From assembly GCA_964460345.1 (NCBI GenBank), contig CAYWRO010000001.1, forward strand, positions 1 through 64,000: a stretch of 64,000 bases of DNA, read 5' to 3'. Of this stretch, positions 36,348 to 45,156 are shown piece after piece (the first letter of the stretch is position 1; every line of letters begins with the position of its first letter). Origin of the DNA: CAYWRO01 sp964460345 (GTDB lineage: Bacteria; Planctomycetota; Phycisphaerae; Phycisphaerales; UBA1924). Under the pieces are notes generated by a model, which saw only the letters and a program-made list of their open reading frames with translations, made no database searches and was not told the DNA's origin. The position numbers and the translations under genes were made by a program.

Positions 36348-37943
36348 TCAGCGAGGCTGTCGCTCGCCAACCCGACGGCCGGCATCGGATCCGTCGCTTT
36401 GTAAATGCTGGTTCTGGTGACGGTTACGTACGTCCACGACGATCGGCCGGTGGTCCGACGCCGCCGAGTCCGCCCGCTCCAACCCATGTGCCGCCAGAGC
36501 CGCCTCGGACAGCCGCGCCGTGTCCAGAACGAACGAGCGTGAGACCTCCAGCCCTGCGTCTCCGACCAGCACGTAATCCAGCCGGCCGGGTGTGAAGCTC
36601 GATTCGCTGTTCATCCAGGTGTACTGCGCCGCATCGCCCGTCACCCAGGGCTCCACCGCCTCCAGATCGGACCCGTCGGCGTCGAGGCCGGCTCCAATCA
36701 GCCCCAGTGGATCACGCGAACCGACCAGGTTCAGGTCTCCCCCGATCACGCGGAGTGGCGTCGGCCCGTTCGGGCAGACCTCGTGAATTCCCGCCGCGAA
36801 GACCTCATTGATCAGCCGTGCTTCGGCCAGCCGGGCGAGATCTTCTTCGCTGCCGTCATGGCCGCAACATTTGAGGTGAACCGATGCCGTCGCGACGTCC
36901 CCGAGAGGTGTGTTCACCAGGGCTCCGACGAAGCGGATCGCCCGATCCGGGATGTGGGTATCCGGCGGCGCATCGTCTGGGCGGGTCAGCAGTTCCGGTC
37001 CCAGCCGACGCATCGGGTGCCGCGAAACGATCGCGACGCCCCATCCTTCGGAACGCATGCACTGCCAGCCGGACGCGGGCGGTACATGCTCGCGGAACCA
37101 ACTTGAGATCTCATACTCGTCGCCCTTGTCCCATTCCTGAATGAGCACGATGTCCGGGTTCAGCGCCCGCAGAATGCGTCCAAATGGCGCGGGGTTCGTC
37201 ATCGTCGCCGCGTATTCGACGTTGAGCGTGACGATGCGCAGTTCATCCACGCCGCGGCGAGGGAGCGCTCCCCCGATCGTTGCGGAGCCGTTCTCCAGCG
37301 TCGGCAGGGCCAGTTTCACCGTGGGCCACGCGGCGGTCTGTCGTCCACGCCGGTCAAGCGCGATGAACCGCGCCGCGGCGGCGTCCGCCTTCAAGTGGGG
37401 GAGCAGCCCCGCAAGCGCCTCGCGGCTCAGCCGAATCTCAAACTCGTCTGACGAGTGCGTCGGTGCAACGAGCAGCCCTGCCGCGGCGTGGCTCACAGGC
37501 GCCATGTCGGCCCCGGCGGCGGCGACCAGCACACGCACTGCCTGCCCCCGCTCTGGTTGGCGACCACGCCGCTCCGCAAACGGCGAAAACTGCACCTCCA
37601 GGTCAACCCCCAGCAGCGCTTGGTCCGCTGCGTCGACGTGAACCGCCCTTCCCGTCGCCGCGCTGGCGTCCAGGTCCACCTGCAGCGCGTAGGTCTGCTC
37701 CGCCGCCTGCAGTGTCACGAGTTCCGGCGTCTGCAGGCGGAAGTACAGGTACTCCCCGGTCGCGGCGGCCGCGGCATCTGCCGGCCAGTCGTCAAACTGT
37801 CCATCCATGCGAATCGCTCGCTCAAGCGTCACGCCGATCGCGGGTGGATCCTGGGCGGCGGCGGTCGGCTGCTGCGGGGCGCTGCACGCCGCCAACGCCA
37901 TTACTGATCCCGCGCCCATGGCCACAAGCATGGATCGAATCAC
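36348..37943 (-). CDS. Lipoprotein with endonuclease/exonuclease/phosphatase domain
   Basis: A 531-residue predicted lipoprotein (signal with ALAAC lipobox) with two domains. Residues 30-230 look like a CBM9/DOMON-type beta sandwich (AIRMDGQFDDWPADA, YLYFRLQTPE). Residues 240-520 form an EEP-superfamily fold with LRIVTLNVEYA, NPDIVLIQEW, VIGGDLNLVGSRDPLG and ASDHRPIVVDV, which hold the family Asn, Glu, Asp-Asn and Asp-His residues. The substrate (nucleic acid or phosphoester) is unknown. I chose the GTG at 37943 because a perfect AAGGAGG lies 5 bases upstream. It follows the SecA-like gene by 47 bases. Confidence 0.85.
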   Translation of the reverse strand: MIRSMLVAMGAGSVMALAACSAPQQPTAAAQDPPAIGVTLERAIRMDGQFDDWPADAAAAATGEYLYFRLQTPELVTLQAAEQTYALQVDLDASAATGRAVHVDAADQALLGVDLEVQFSPFAERRGRQPERGQAVRVLVAAAGADMAPVSHAAAGLLVAPTHSSDEFEIRLSREALAGLLPHLKADAAAARFIALDRRGRQTAAWPTVKLALPTLENGSATIGGALPRRGVDELRIVTLNVEYAATMTNPAPFGRILRALNPDIVLIQEWDKGDEYEISSWFREHVPPASGWQCMRSEGWGVAIVSRHPMRRLGPELLTRPDDAPPDTHIPDRAIRFVGALVNTPLGDVATASVHLKCCGHDGSEEDLARLAEARLINEVFAAGIHEVCPNGPTPLRVIGGDLNLVGSRDPLGLIGAGLDADGSDLEAVEPWVTGDAAQYTWMNSESSFTPGRLDYVLVGDAGLEVSRSFVLDTARLSEAALAAHGLERADSAASDHRPIVVDVRNRHQNQHLQSDGSDAGRRVGERQPR

Positions 37944-37990
37944 ACGAGCCTCCTTCATCAGGGAGCCCATCGTAACCGAATTCACCGCCC

Positions 37991-40066
37991 TCAGCGCGTC
38001 TCTTCAGGCATCGCCATCTCGAGGAAGGCCTCGCGCCGGGCCGTCTCACGCCGCGTGAGGGCCGCGCGGCGTCCGGCCGTCTGCTGCGCCTGCTTCCACA
38101 GCAGACGTGCAGCGAATCGCCTCAGCGGCCCCGGCGCACTGCGAGCCGCCCAAGCCAGCGGCGATAACCCAAACTCGATGATCACCGGGTCATCCAGCGC
38201 GACGAACGCCTGCGCCACCCCGGGATCTCCCTGTCGCCCGGATCGGCCGAAAAGCTGCCGGTCCACGCGCGTTTCCGCGTGCCGTTCCGTGGCAATCACC
38301 ACCAGTCCGCCCGATGCGCGGCTCTCCTCGGTGAGCAGGATGTCCGTCCCGCGGCCGGCCATGTTCGTCGCCACCGTCACCGCGCCGGGCTGACCGGCCT
38401 CGGCGATGATCTGGGCTTCTTCCTTCTCACGGCGCGCATTCAGAATCCGGCAGTGAATCCCTCGCGCGGCGAGCAGTTCTCCCAGCAGTTCGGAATCGGC
38501 CACCGACCGTGTCCCCACCAGCACCGGCCGGCGCTGTTGATGCAGCGTGGCGACATGCCGGGCCACGCCCTCGAACTTTTGCTCCTTCTTGACAAACACC
38601 TGGTCTGGCAGATGCTTGCGTATCACCTTCCGGTGCGTCGGGATGCGCACGATCGGCAGCCGGTAGTCGCGATACAGCTCGTGTCGCACCTCCGCGGCCG
38701 TTCCGGTCATCCCGCTCAGCCGTTCGTACCGCTGAAAGAACCGCTGATAGCTCGTCCGTGCGCTCACCACGCGCGTCGACGCAATCTCGATTCCCTCCTT
38801 CGCTTCCACGGCCTGATGCACACCAAGCTGCCACTGCCGACCTTCAAGGATTCGTCCGGTCGAGCGGTCGACAATCACCACTTCGGGTCCGTTCTTCCCC
38901 TCCCGCACGATGTAGTCATCGTCGCGCCGGTAGAGCTCCTTGGCTGCCAATGCCTGCTGCACCAGTTCTTCGCGCCGTCGCGGGCCAGACCAGAACGGCG
39001 GCAGGCCGCCCGCCATTTCGGTGACGCGCCGCCGGCCGCGCTCTGTCAGCAGCACCCGTCGCTCACGCAACAGAACGCGATAATCCTGGTCGCACTCCAG
39101 TTGCCGCGCCACGTCCGCCGCGATGCGGTAGTGCTCCTGGCCCGCCCACGCGTGATTTTCCTTGCTTTCCAGCGCGATGATCGCAGGCGTGACGGCCTCG
39201 TCGATGAGTACGCTGTCCGCCTCGTCAACGATCGCCGCGTGCAGCCCGCGCTGCATGATGCGCTGGCTCCACTCGGGCGACGATGTCTCGGAGTTCGCCC
39301 GCGGTCCGTGGCGCAGTCCCGCTTGGGCTGTTGCGAGACTCTCCAGCAAATGGCTCGTCAGCGTCACTCCTAAGGGGATCATCAGCCGATCGCGCAGAAA
39401 GTCGAAGATGAACTGTTTGTCCGCGCCATACGTGACCGCCTGCGAGTACGCCTTCTGGCGCTCCGGCGGCGGCGTCTCGTCCTGGAGCACCCCGACACTC
39501 AATCCCAGGAAGCGGTACGCGGGGCGCGTGATCTCCGCATCGCGTTTCGAGAGATAGTCGTTCACCGTGATGACGTGCACGCCCCGCCCGCGCCAACCGT
39601 CGATGGCCGCCGGCAGGATTGCGGTCACCGTCTTGCCCTCGCCCGTGGCCATCTCGGTGCAGCATCCCATGGCCATGGCCAGCCCGCCCATCACCTGTTC
39701 GACATACAGCGACAGCGACAGCACGCGCCGGATCGCTTCGTGCCCGAGGGCGAAGGCCTCGTCAATGCACGCCGGATCGTCGCGCCGCAGCCGCACGCCG
39801 TCTGCCGCCTGCTCAATCCCCGCCTTCAGCGCTGCATCCGAAGTTTGACGGAGCGACTCGGCCCGTTCAACGATCCCCTCCGCGCGCCGCCGCAGACGCT
39901 TGACCGGAATCCGCCGCGCAGCGACCCCCGCGATGTACTCGCCCGCGACATCAAAGCCCCGCGGCGGTAGCCGGCGCACAAAGGGGCGCCCCAGCGCCGA
40001 CCAGAGCCGCTCCCCGCCCGCTGGCGCGCTCGGCAAGAGCTCCGAAAGGGCGCCCGCCGCATTCAT
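37991..40066 (-). CDS. Shortened SecA-like ATPase
   Basis: A 691-residue protein with the complete SecA motor core: Walker A EMATGEGKTVTA near 138-149, TVNDYLSKRDAE, the DEAD motif VDEADSVLIDEA, SGMTGTA, ATNMAGRGTDIL and GRSGRQGDPG near 610-620. After this only about 70 residues remain. Most of the helical scaffold/wing region and the zinc-binding C-terminus of housekeeping SecA (about 900 residues) are missing. It is therefore an accessory motor, not the main SecA. The ATG at 40066 overlaps the stop of the M50/HlyD gene (ATGA), which ties it to that export-type operon. Confidence 0.88.
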   Translation of the reverse strand: MNAAGALSELLPSAPAGGERLWSALGRPFVRRLPPRGFDVAGEYIAGVAARRIPVKRLRRRAEGIVERAESLRQTSDAALKAGIEQAADGVRLRRDDPACIDEAFALGHEAIRRVLSLSLYVEQVMGGLAMAMGCCTEMATGEGKTVTAILPAAIDGWRGRGVHVITVNDYLSKRDAEITRPAYRFLGLSVGVLQDETPPPERQKAYSQAVTYGADKQFIFDFLRDRLMIPLGVTLTSHLLESLATAQAGLRHGPRANSETSSPEWSQRIMQRGLHAAIVDEADSVLIDEAVTPAIIALESKENHAWAGQEHYRIAADVARQLECDQDYRVLLRERRVLLTERGRRRVTEMAGGLPPFWSGPRRREELVQQALAAKELYRRDDDYIVREGKNGPEVVIVDRSTGRILEGRQWQLGVHQAVEAKEGIEIASTRVVSARTSYQRFFQRYERLSGMTGTAAEVRHELYRDYRLPIVRIPTHRKVIRKHLPDQVFVKKEQKFEGVARHVATLHQQRRPVLVGTRSVADSELLGELLAARGIHCRILNARREKEEAQIIAEAGQPGAVTVATNMAGRGTDILLTEESRASGGLVVIATERHAETRVDRQLFGRSGRQGDPGVAQAFVALDDPVIIEFGLSPLAWAARSAPGPLRRFAARLLWKQAQQTAGRRAALTRRETARREAFLEMAMPEETR

Positions 40067-42285
40067 CCCAGCCGCCCCTCGAGATACTGACGCACCTTGC
40101 GCTCCCACTGGATCAGCAGCGGTTGGGCAGGTAGGGCAAAGCGTGCACGGGACCGCAAACCCGGTTGCCAGGTCCGCGGCGTCAACTGCGGAGAGACCTC
40201 CACGAGCATGTGAGGTTCGAGGGATCGTCCCCCCTCGCGCGCCGTCGGGTCCGGCGCAATGCCGCCGCCGGCCGTCGTGGCCAGCGACTCGGCCAGCAGG
40301 TCATGCGTCGCCCGCTCCACGCGGCGGGTGATGCTCGTCTTCACCAGACGCCCCGCATCCCCCCGCACGCGCACGCCCACCCTGATCTGATCGTCGCGCC
40401 GGCCACGCCCGAAGATGTGGCTCGCCTGCCTGTCCGGTACGGCGATGCGCACCACCAGATCATCCAGCGACGCGACCTCTCCAAGCATCAACCCGCTTCG
40501 GGCGAAGCGTCCCTCACTGTTGCGAAGATCCACGGCCGCCCCGTCCGCCACCACGAAGCGGCCCGCCGCGGGCGCGCGCACGTTCAGCCCCTCGACCTTG
40601 TCGCGCAGGTGCTCGAGTTCCGCCAACTCGTTCTCCAGGGCAATCACCGCGATCGCTTCAGCGTCCGGCTTGCCCTCCGCCGCGGTGAGTTCCACCTCTG
40701 CGCGTGCGGCCTCGACCCTGGCCTGGACGGATCGCAGGTCCGCCTCCAGCTTCGGATTCGACAAACGTACGATGACCTGCCCAGCCTCGACCGCGTCCCC
40801 CGGTTGGACCAGCAGCGGGCCGAGAAAGCCGGGTTGCTCGACGCGGATCGGCTGCCGCGATGCAGGCATGACCACGCCGTCGGCGTAGGCGCCGGCGGGC
40901 GCTGGAACAATCCCGAGCAGAATGCCCGCAACCACCACAGCACCGACCACTGTCATCACCGCTCGGAAGCGGTGCCCCACCAGCAACGGTGAAGCCGCCA
41001 ATCCACCGATCCCCTTCAGAAGCGGCCAGCCTGCCCAGATGCACAGCATCACCGCGCCGATCACGAGGCCGAGCCCCGGATACTTCTGCGTCACGATGAG
41101 CACGATGGCCAGCATGACGAACAGCCGGTACGGCGTCGACAACGCCCCGAACGCAATCAGCAGCGCCGCCTCGCGGCCGTCCCGAATCACCGGGGGGCGG
41201 ATCACCCGCGAGCCGAAGACGTACCGCACCAGCAGGTAAACCCACGACTCACGCGCACGCTGCGCCAGGTTCGGCGCGGCCATCACGTCAGAGAGCACGT
41301 AGTAGCCGTCGTAACGCAGCAGCGGGTTCAGGTTGAAAACGAACGTCGAAACACCCGAGATCAACATGACGTTGTATGTCAGCGTCTTAACGGTCGGATA
41401 CGTGTCGCCGTCCGTTACGCTCCAGAGGATCGCCGCCAGCGCCGCCAGGAAGACTTCGAAGTAGATCCCGCCCATCGACACGATGACGCGCTGCCGTACG
41501 CTTGGGAAGCGCCACGCCGCCGTCGCATCGCAATAGGGCAGCGGCAGCACGTACGCGATCAGGATCACCCCCAACTCCGTCACCCGCCCGCCGAACGCCT
41601 TGCACGCCGCGGCGTGCCCGAACTCGTGCACGATGCGGATGATCATGAACATCACCGCCAGCAGGATCAGCGAGTCGGGGCTCAGCAGCGACGCCAGATC
41701 GAGCGCTTCGGCCAGGTCGCCCCATCGCAGCAGCACCATCCACAGCCCTGCCACCACGGCCGCCGTCCAGATCGCAAGCCCCCAGCGCGAAAACAGGAAG
41801 CGGCAAACGTTTTTGTACCTCTCCAGCAGCGGTTCGGGGTTGTACAGCGGGATGTTGAAGAACATCCACTTGCCCGTTCGCTGGTCGAGTTTCTTCTTCC
41901 GCGCCTGCCGCTTGCGCTCCAGCACCATGTCCGGCGTCAGCGGCCCGTCGCCGGCCAGCAGCCCGAAGAACTGCAACTGGCTCAGCAGATCGATGCACTC
42001 CTTCTGCGTCGGCGCATCGTCACCGAGCTGCGCGTTGCAGGCGTCCCACGCCTCGCCGACCGTCCGTCGTCCATCCAGCAGCGCGATGAAAAAGTACGCC
42101 GACTCGGTCAGCCGGTAGAAGTTCCCGCTGGCGGGTTCCTCGATGATGTACGTTGCCGCCGCGGCGCTGGCCGCCCGCTCCTGGCGAATGAAGTTCGCGT
42201 GGGGGCTCACTCGAGGCCGCAGATCGGCGACGCGATACCACACGTCGCTGAACGTCGAACTGACCTCATCGCGCCGGCGAAGCAT
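40063..42285 (-). CDS. PqqD-like/M50 metalloprotease/HlyD fusion protein
   Basis: A 740-residue multidomain membrane protein. Residues 20-115 resemble a PqqD-type winged helix (peptide-binding in RiPP systems; EEPASGNFYRLTESAYFFIALLDG spans it). Residues 165-440 are a site-2-protease (M50) membrane domain with the zinc motif HEFGH at 220-224 and the third ligand Asp326 in LNPLLRYDG. From about 450 the C-terminal part has the lipoyl-like and coiled-coil halves of an HlyD adaptor (PLLVQPGDAVEAGQVIVRL, later LNVRAPAAGRFVV). It is sandwiched between a GAF-HlyD gene (1 base gap) and the SecA-like gene. It may process or guide exported peptides. Confidence 0.86.
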   Translation of the reverse strand: MLRRRDEVSSTFSDVWYRVADLRPRVSPHANFIRQERAASAAAATYIIEEPASGNFYRLTESAYFFIALLDGRRTVGEAWDACNAQLGDDAPTQKECIDLLSQLQFFGLLAGDGPLTPDMVLERKRQARKKKLDQRTGKWMFFNIPLYNPEPLLERYKNVCRFLFSRWGLAIWTAAVVAGLWMVLLRWGDLAEALDLASLLSPDSLILLAVMFMIIRIVHEFGHAAACKAFGGRVTELGVILIAYVLPLPYCDATAAWRFPSVRQRVIVSMGGIYFEVFLAALAAILWSVTDGDTYPTVKTLTYNVMLISGVSTFVFNLNPLLRYDGYYVLSDVMAAPNLAQRARESWVYLLVRYVFGSRVIRPPVIRDGREAALLIAFGALSTPYRLFVMLAIVLIVTQKYPGLGLVIGAVMLCIWAGWPLLKGIGGLAASPLLVGHRFRAVMTVVGAVVVAGILLGIVPAPAGAYADGVVMPASRQPIRVEQPGFLGPLLVQPGDAVEAGQVIVRLSNPKLEADLRSVQARVEAARAEVELTAAEGKPDAEAIAVIALENELAELEHLRDKVEGLNVRAPAAGRFVVADGAAVDLRNSEGRFARSGLMLGEVASLDDLVVRIAVPDRQASHIFGRGRRDDQIRVGVRVRGDAGRLVKTSITRRVERATHDLLAESLATTAGGGIAPDPTAREGGRSLEPHMLVEVSPQLTPRTWQPGLRSRARFALPAQPLLIQWERKVRQYLEGRLG

Positions 42286-42286
42286 T

Positions 42287-44353
42287 TCACCACCACAGGC
42301 GCAATCGCGCCTCGTCGATCAACGGACGCAGCACCGTCGCCATGATCGTCGTCGTCCCGGTGCGGAGCCGGACCTTCCCCGTTTCCCCCGGCAGGAGCGT
42401 CACATCCGGTGGGACTTCCGTCACACGTGCCTCGACCAGGTAGACGTTCGCGCCGCGAACCGCCTCGGCTCGCGGCCGAATCGTTTCGATGCTCATCGGC
42501 AGCCGCAGGCCCGGATCGGACGCCGGCGCGAACCATCCATCCGGTCGCGCCGATCCTGTTGCATCGGCTTCCGCCTCGCGGCGTTTGGCCAGCGCGCCCG
42601 CCAGAATAGCAATGTCCCGCTCGTTCACCTGCACCACGACGATGCTTTCGTCAAGCCCCACGACTTCGAAGAGCGGCGTCGTCGGGTCCACGACCGCGCC
42701 CAGAAGCGACTCATTGTCGCCGCGGCTGACGTGACCCGAGAGCGGCGAGACGATCGTCGCATCGGCGATCTGGTATTCCAGCAGTTCGATCTGCGGGTCA
42801 AGCTCATCGATGCGCGCCGACGTAATCGCTGCCCGGGCCATGTCGCGCCCGCTCATGTACGCGTTGTACTCCGCCTGCAGCCGCGCACGCTCGTTCCGCG
42901 CCTGGGCCAGTTCCAGCCGCAGGTCGCGCACATCCATCAGCGCCAGCACATCGCCCTCGCTGACCGAATCGCCCGGCCTGACCAGCACCTCCGCAAGCCG
43001 GCCCTGATACGGCGCAGGGATGATGCGGAACCGCGCCGGCGTGACTTCGCCTTCCCCGCTCACACGACCGGGAATCGGCACGATGGTAATCGCCAGAAGC
43101 GCCAGCAGGATCACCGTCGCGATCGCCTTGGCGCCCGTGTGCCGCGGCCCGACCGTCGCCACCGCCAGGTCGATCGCTCTGTCCCGGGCCACCGCGAGCA
43201 CCCCGCGATCGGCCATCCGCCGCGTCCACAGCGCCGGTCCCATGTATTCGGCCGCCAGTCGCAGCAGCGGCACCGCGCCGGTCGGGAAAGGGTCCGCCGC
43301 ATCGCGCTCCATCGTCACGACGCCCACCAGGTCCCCCTCGACGCGCAGCGGCAGCGACAGGATCGCGCTCGGGCCGAAGCGCCGGCTGAGTTCCTCGTGT
43401 GCCCGCGTCACGCGCCGCTGCGATGGATCGTTTTCTGCCAGCGGCAGTGGGGGGTACACAATCTCAATGTCCTGATCGGCGCACTCCTCCATCGCGTTTT
43501 CCAACGCTTCGGCCGCGCCTCCGGCGCTGTGCAGCGCATCGGCCCCGCTCACCGCGGCGAGCCGGATCCGCCCGCTGCGGCCGCGCACCAGCCCCACGCT
43601 CACACGCGTGCAGCCGAAGCGCCGCGCCAGCTCGTGGCAGAAGATGCCGCCCATCGCATCCGTGTCCCCGCCCTTCTGCGCCGCATCGAGCAGTTCCAGC
43701 GTTTCGCGCAGCCGCGTCTTCGCGTGCGCCTCCGCCAGGCTGTGCTGACGCCAGAGAAACGCCTCGTACTCGCTGACCGTCAACGCCAGCGTGGCCAGCA
43801 GCCCGCGCTCCTGTCCTACCCCCACGACATTCCGCGGCGCGAGGATTACGCTCGCCCCATGCGTCTGGCCCGCCCCGATCAGCGGTTGGGCCAGCGCCGT
43901 GTGCGTTGCCTCAACCTGATAGAGCGCTGCCGTTCGTCCCTCTGCGGGATCCAGCGTCAGCCCCTCGGCCCGCCCCTGGCCGCTCGACGAGACCTCCGCC
44001 CCCAGACGAGCGAGCCGCTTGACCAGCCCCTCGCTGAGCACCCCCGGCCCGCTGCGAACACCGTTGGCGTGCCCGTTGGCCTTGCCGTTGCCATTCGTCC
44101 CCGAATGCCCCCGCTCCCACACGGCCGCGACGCCGCCCCCCCGCGCCTCGGAGCCGGCCAGGTAGACGACGCCGGCCACGCCGCCCACCAACCCGCACTG
44201 CCGCTCCAGAAGCCCCGCAAAAAACGCGCTGACTTCCGCCGCCGCGGCTTCGCTGCTCACCCGGCCCCCGCCGCCCGCGTGCGCAGTGATGGCGCCGGCT
44301 CGGGATGCCTTTGCGTCGGTCACCTGTTGAGAGGGCGATGCGTCGCCGTTCAT
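42287..44353 (-). CDS. HlyD-type adaptor with cytoplasmic GAF region
   Basis: A 688-residue membrane-fusion protein. The first 400 residues are cytoplasmic and include a GAF-like domain around 190-370 (LARRFGCTRVSVGLV, AILSLPLRVEGDLVGVVTMERD), so the adaptor may sense a small molecule or redox state. A single membrane helix follows at about 404-424 (ATVILLALLAITIVPIP), then the barrel-sandwich (AEVLVRPGDSVSEGDVLALMDV), a coiled coil and a beta-barrel end. Ordinary HlyD proteins start directly with the helix. It is the first gene of the operon with the M50/HlyD fusion and the SecA-like ATPase; no ABC transporter is near. Confidence 0.86.
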   Translation of the reverse strand: MNGDASPSQQVTDAKASRAGAITAHAGGGGRVSSEAAAAEVSAFFAGLLERQCGLVGGVAGVVYLAGSEARGGGVAAVWERGHSGTNGNGKANGHANGVRSGPGVLSEGLVKRLARLGAEVSSSGQGRAEGLTLDPAEGRTAALYQVEATHTALAQPLIGAGQTHGASVILAPRNVVGVGQERGLLATLALTVSEYEAFLWRQHSLAEAHAKTRLRETLELLDAAQKGGDTDAMGGIFCHELARRFGCTRVSVGLVRGRSGRIRLAAVSGADALHSAGGAAEALENAMEECADQDIEIVYPPLPLAENDPSQRRVTRAHEELSRRFGPSAILSLPLRVEGDLVGVVTMERDAADPFPTGAVPLLRLAAEYMGPALWTRRMADRGVLAVARDRAIDLAVATVGPRHTGAKAIATVILLALLAITIVPIPGRVSGEGEVTPARFRIIPAPYQGRLAEVLVRPGDSVSEGDVLALMDVRDLRLELAQARNERARLQAEYNAYMSGRDMARAAITSARIDELDPQIELLEYQIADATIVSPLSGHVSRGDNESLLGAVVDPTTPLFEVVGLDESIVVVQVNERDIAILAGALAKRREAEADATGSARPDGWFAPASDPGLRLPMSIETIRPRAEAVRGANVYLVEARVTEVPPDVTLLPGETGKVRLRTGTTTIMATVLRPLIDEARLRLWW

Positions 44354-44577
44354 TTCTGGTAGGTCGGCTCACTGAGCCAACAGGGTGGGCGGGGCAGGTA
44401 TCGGCTTGCCGGCCGACAACGCCAGGGCTGGGGCGCTCGGGGCTCCGTTCAGCGTGACGCCCGGCTTCAGCAGGATAACCCACTTGGGGGCGCGGGGCGG
44501 GCGTCTGTACGCACAGCCACCCCTGCGGGTTGCCCCCCAGGGGTGGCGAAATGGTCATTCAGAAGCGTGCAGCGGCC

Positions 44578-44913
44578 TCAGTCGGCCAGCTTCGGACCGG
44601 CCCCGGCGGGGGGTGTCGCGGCGGGCTGGAGCTGAATCTCGCCGTTCCGCTCCTCGTACTGACGGATGATCTGCCCCAGGCTGATCGCCAGACGCTTGGC
44701 ACCACGCCAGTTCAGCACGACGCGGCTGCCCACGCTGAACAGGATCGCCGGCTGGTTGTCCTGTCCGGGCACCGGCAGGTTCATGCCGAAGTCCAGCACC
44801 ACTTCCTCCGCCGTCGTCGACGTCCGGATGGTGTTGGCATAGGTCGTGTTCATCTTCGACTCGTCAATCCGGAGTTGGACCTGACGCTGCTGCTGATCGG
44901 GGGTTTCGGCCAT
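44578..44913 (-). CDS. DUF3467 family protein
   Basis: A 111-residue protein matching DUF3467: VQLRIDESKMNTTYANTIRT, then TAEEVVLDFGMNLP and VVLNWRGAKRLAISLGQIIRQYEE. The family is widespread and of unknown function. I chose the ATG at 44913 with AAAGGCG upstream; the longer frame before it is not conserved. It lies upstream of the HlyD operon on the same strand, but 224 bases away. Confidence 0.85.
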   Translation of the reverse strand: MAETPDQQQRQVQLRIDESKMNTTYANTIRTSTTAEEVVLDFGMNLPVPGQDNQPAILFSVGSRVVLNWRGAKRLAISLGQIIRQYEERNGEIQLQPAATPPAGAGPKLAD

Positions 44914-45156
44914 GGTCAATCGCCTTTCAAAAAGTGCGTGGTGGGCGTGTGATTGCATCCCCCGCCCCGCCCTGTCCCGGCGTTCAACCCCGCCCCCAGC
45001 CCCGGGGACCGCTACGGTAGGGCCGCGGCGGGTCCCTTTCCAACGTCTCCACGCCCCCGGTTTTTGGTGGCCCCGATCTCGCCCGCAGCGTCGGCGTGCG
45101 CTCCCCGACCCGGCAATGATTTGACGCGGCACCCCGCGGGGCGTCTTGGGGCATCT

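Noticed and set aside
42143..44362. A 739-residue plus-strand open frame opposite the GAF-HlyD gene.
   Set aside because: Its translation is an Arg/His-rich shadow with no domain; the opposite strand codes a clear HlyD protein.
44517..44546. A hairpin with a 9-base stem between the DUF3467 gene and the GAF-HlyD gene.
   Set aside because: It is not followed by a U tract on either strand, so I do not call it a terminator.
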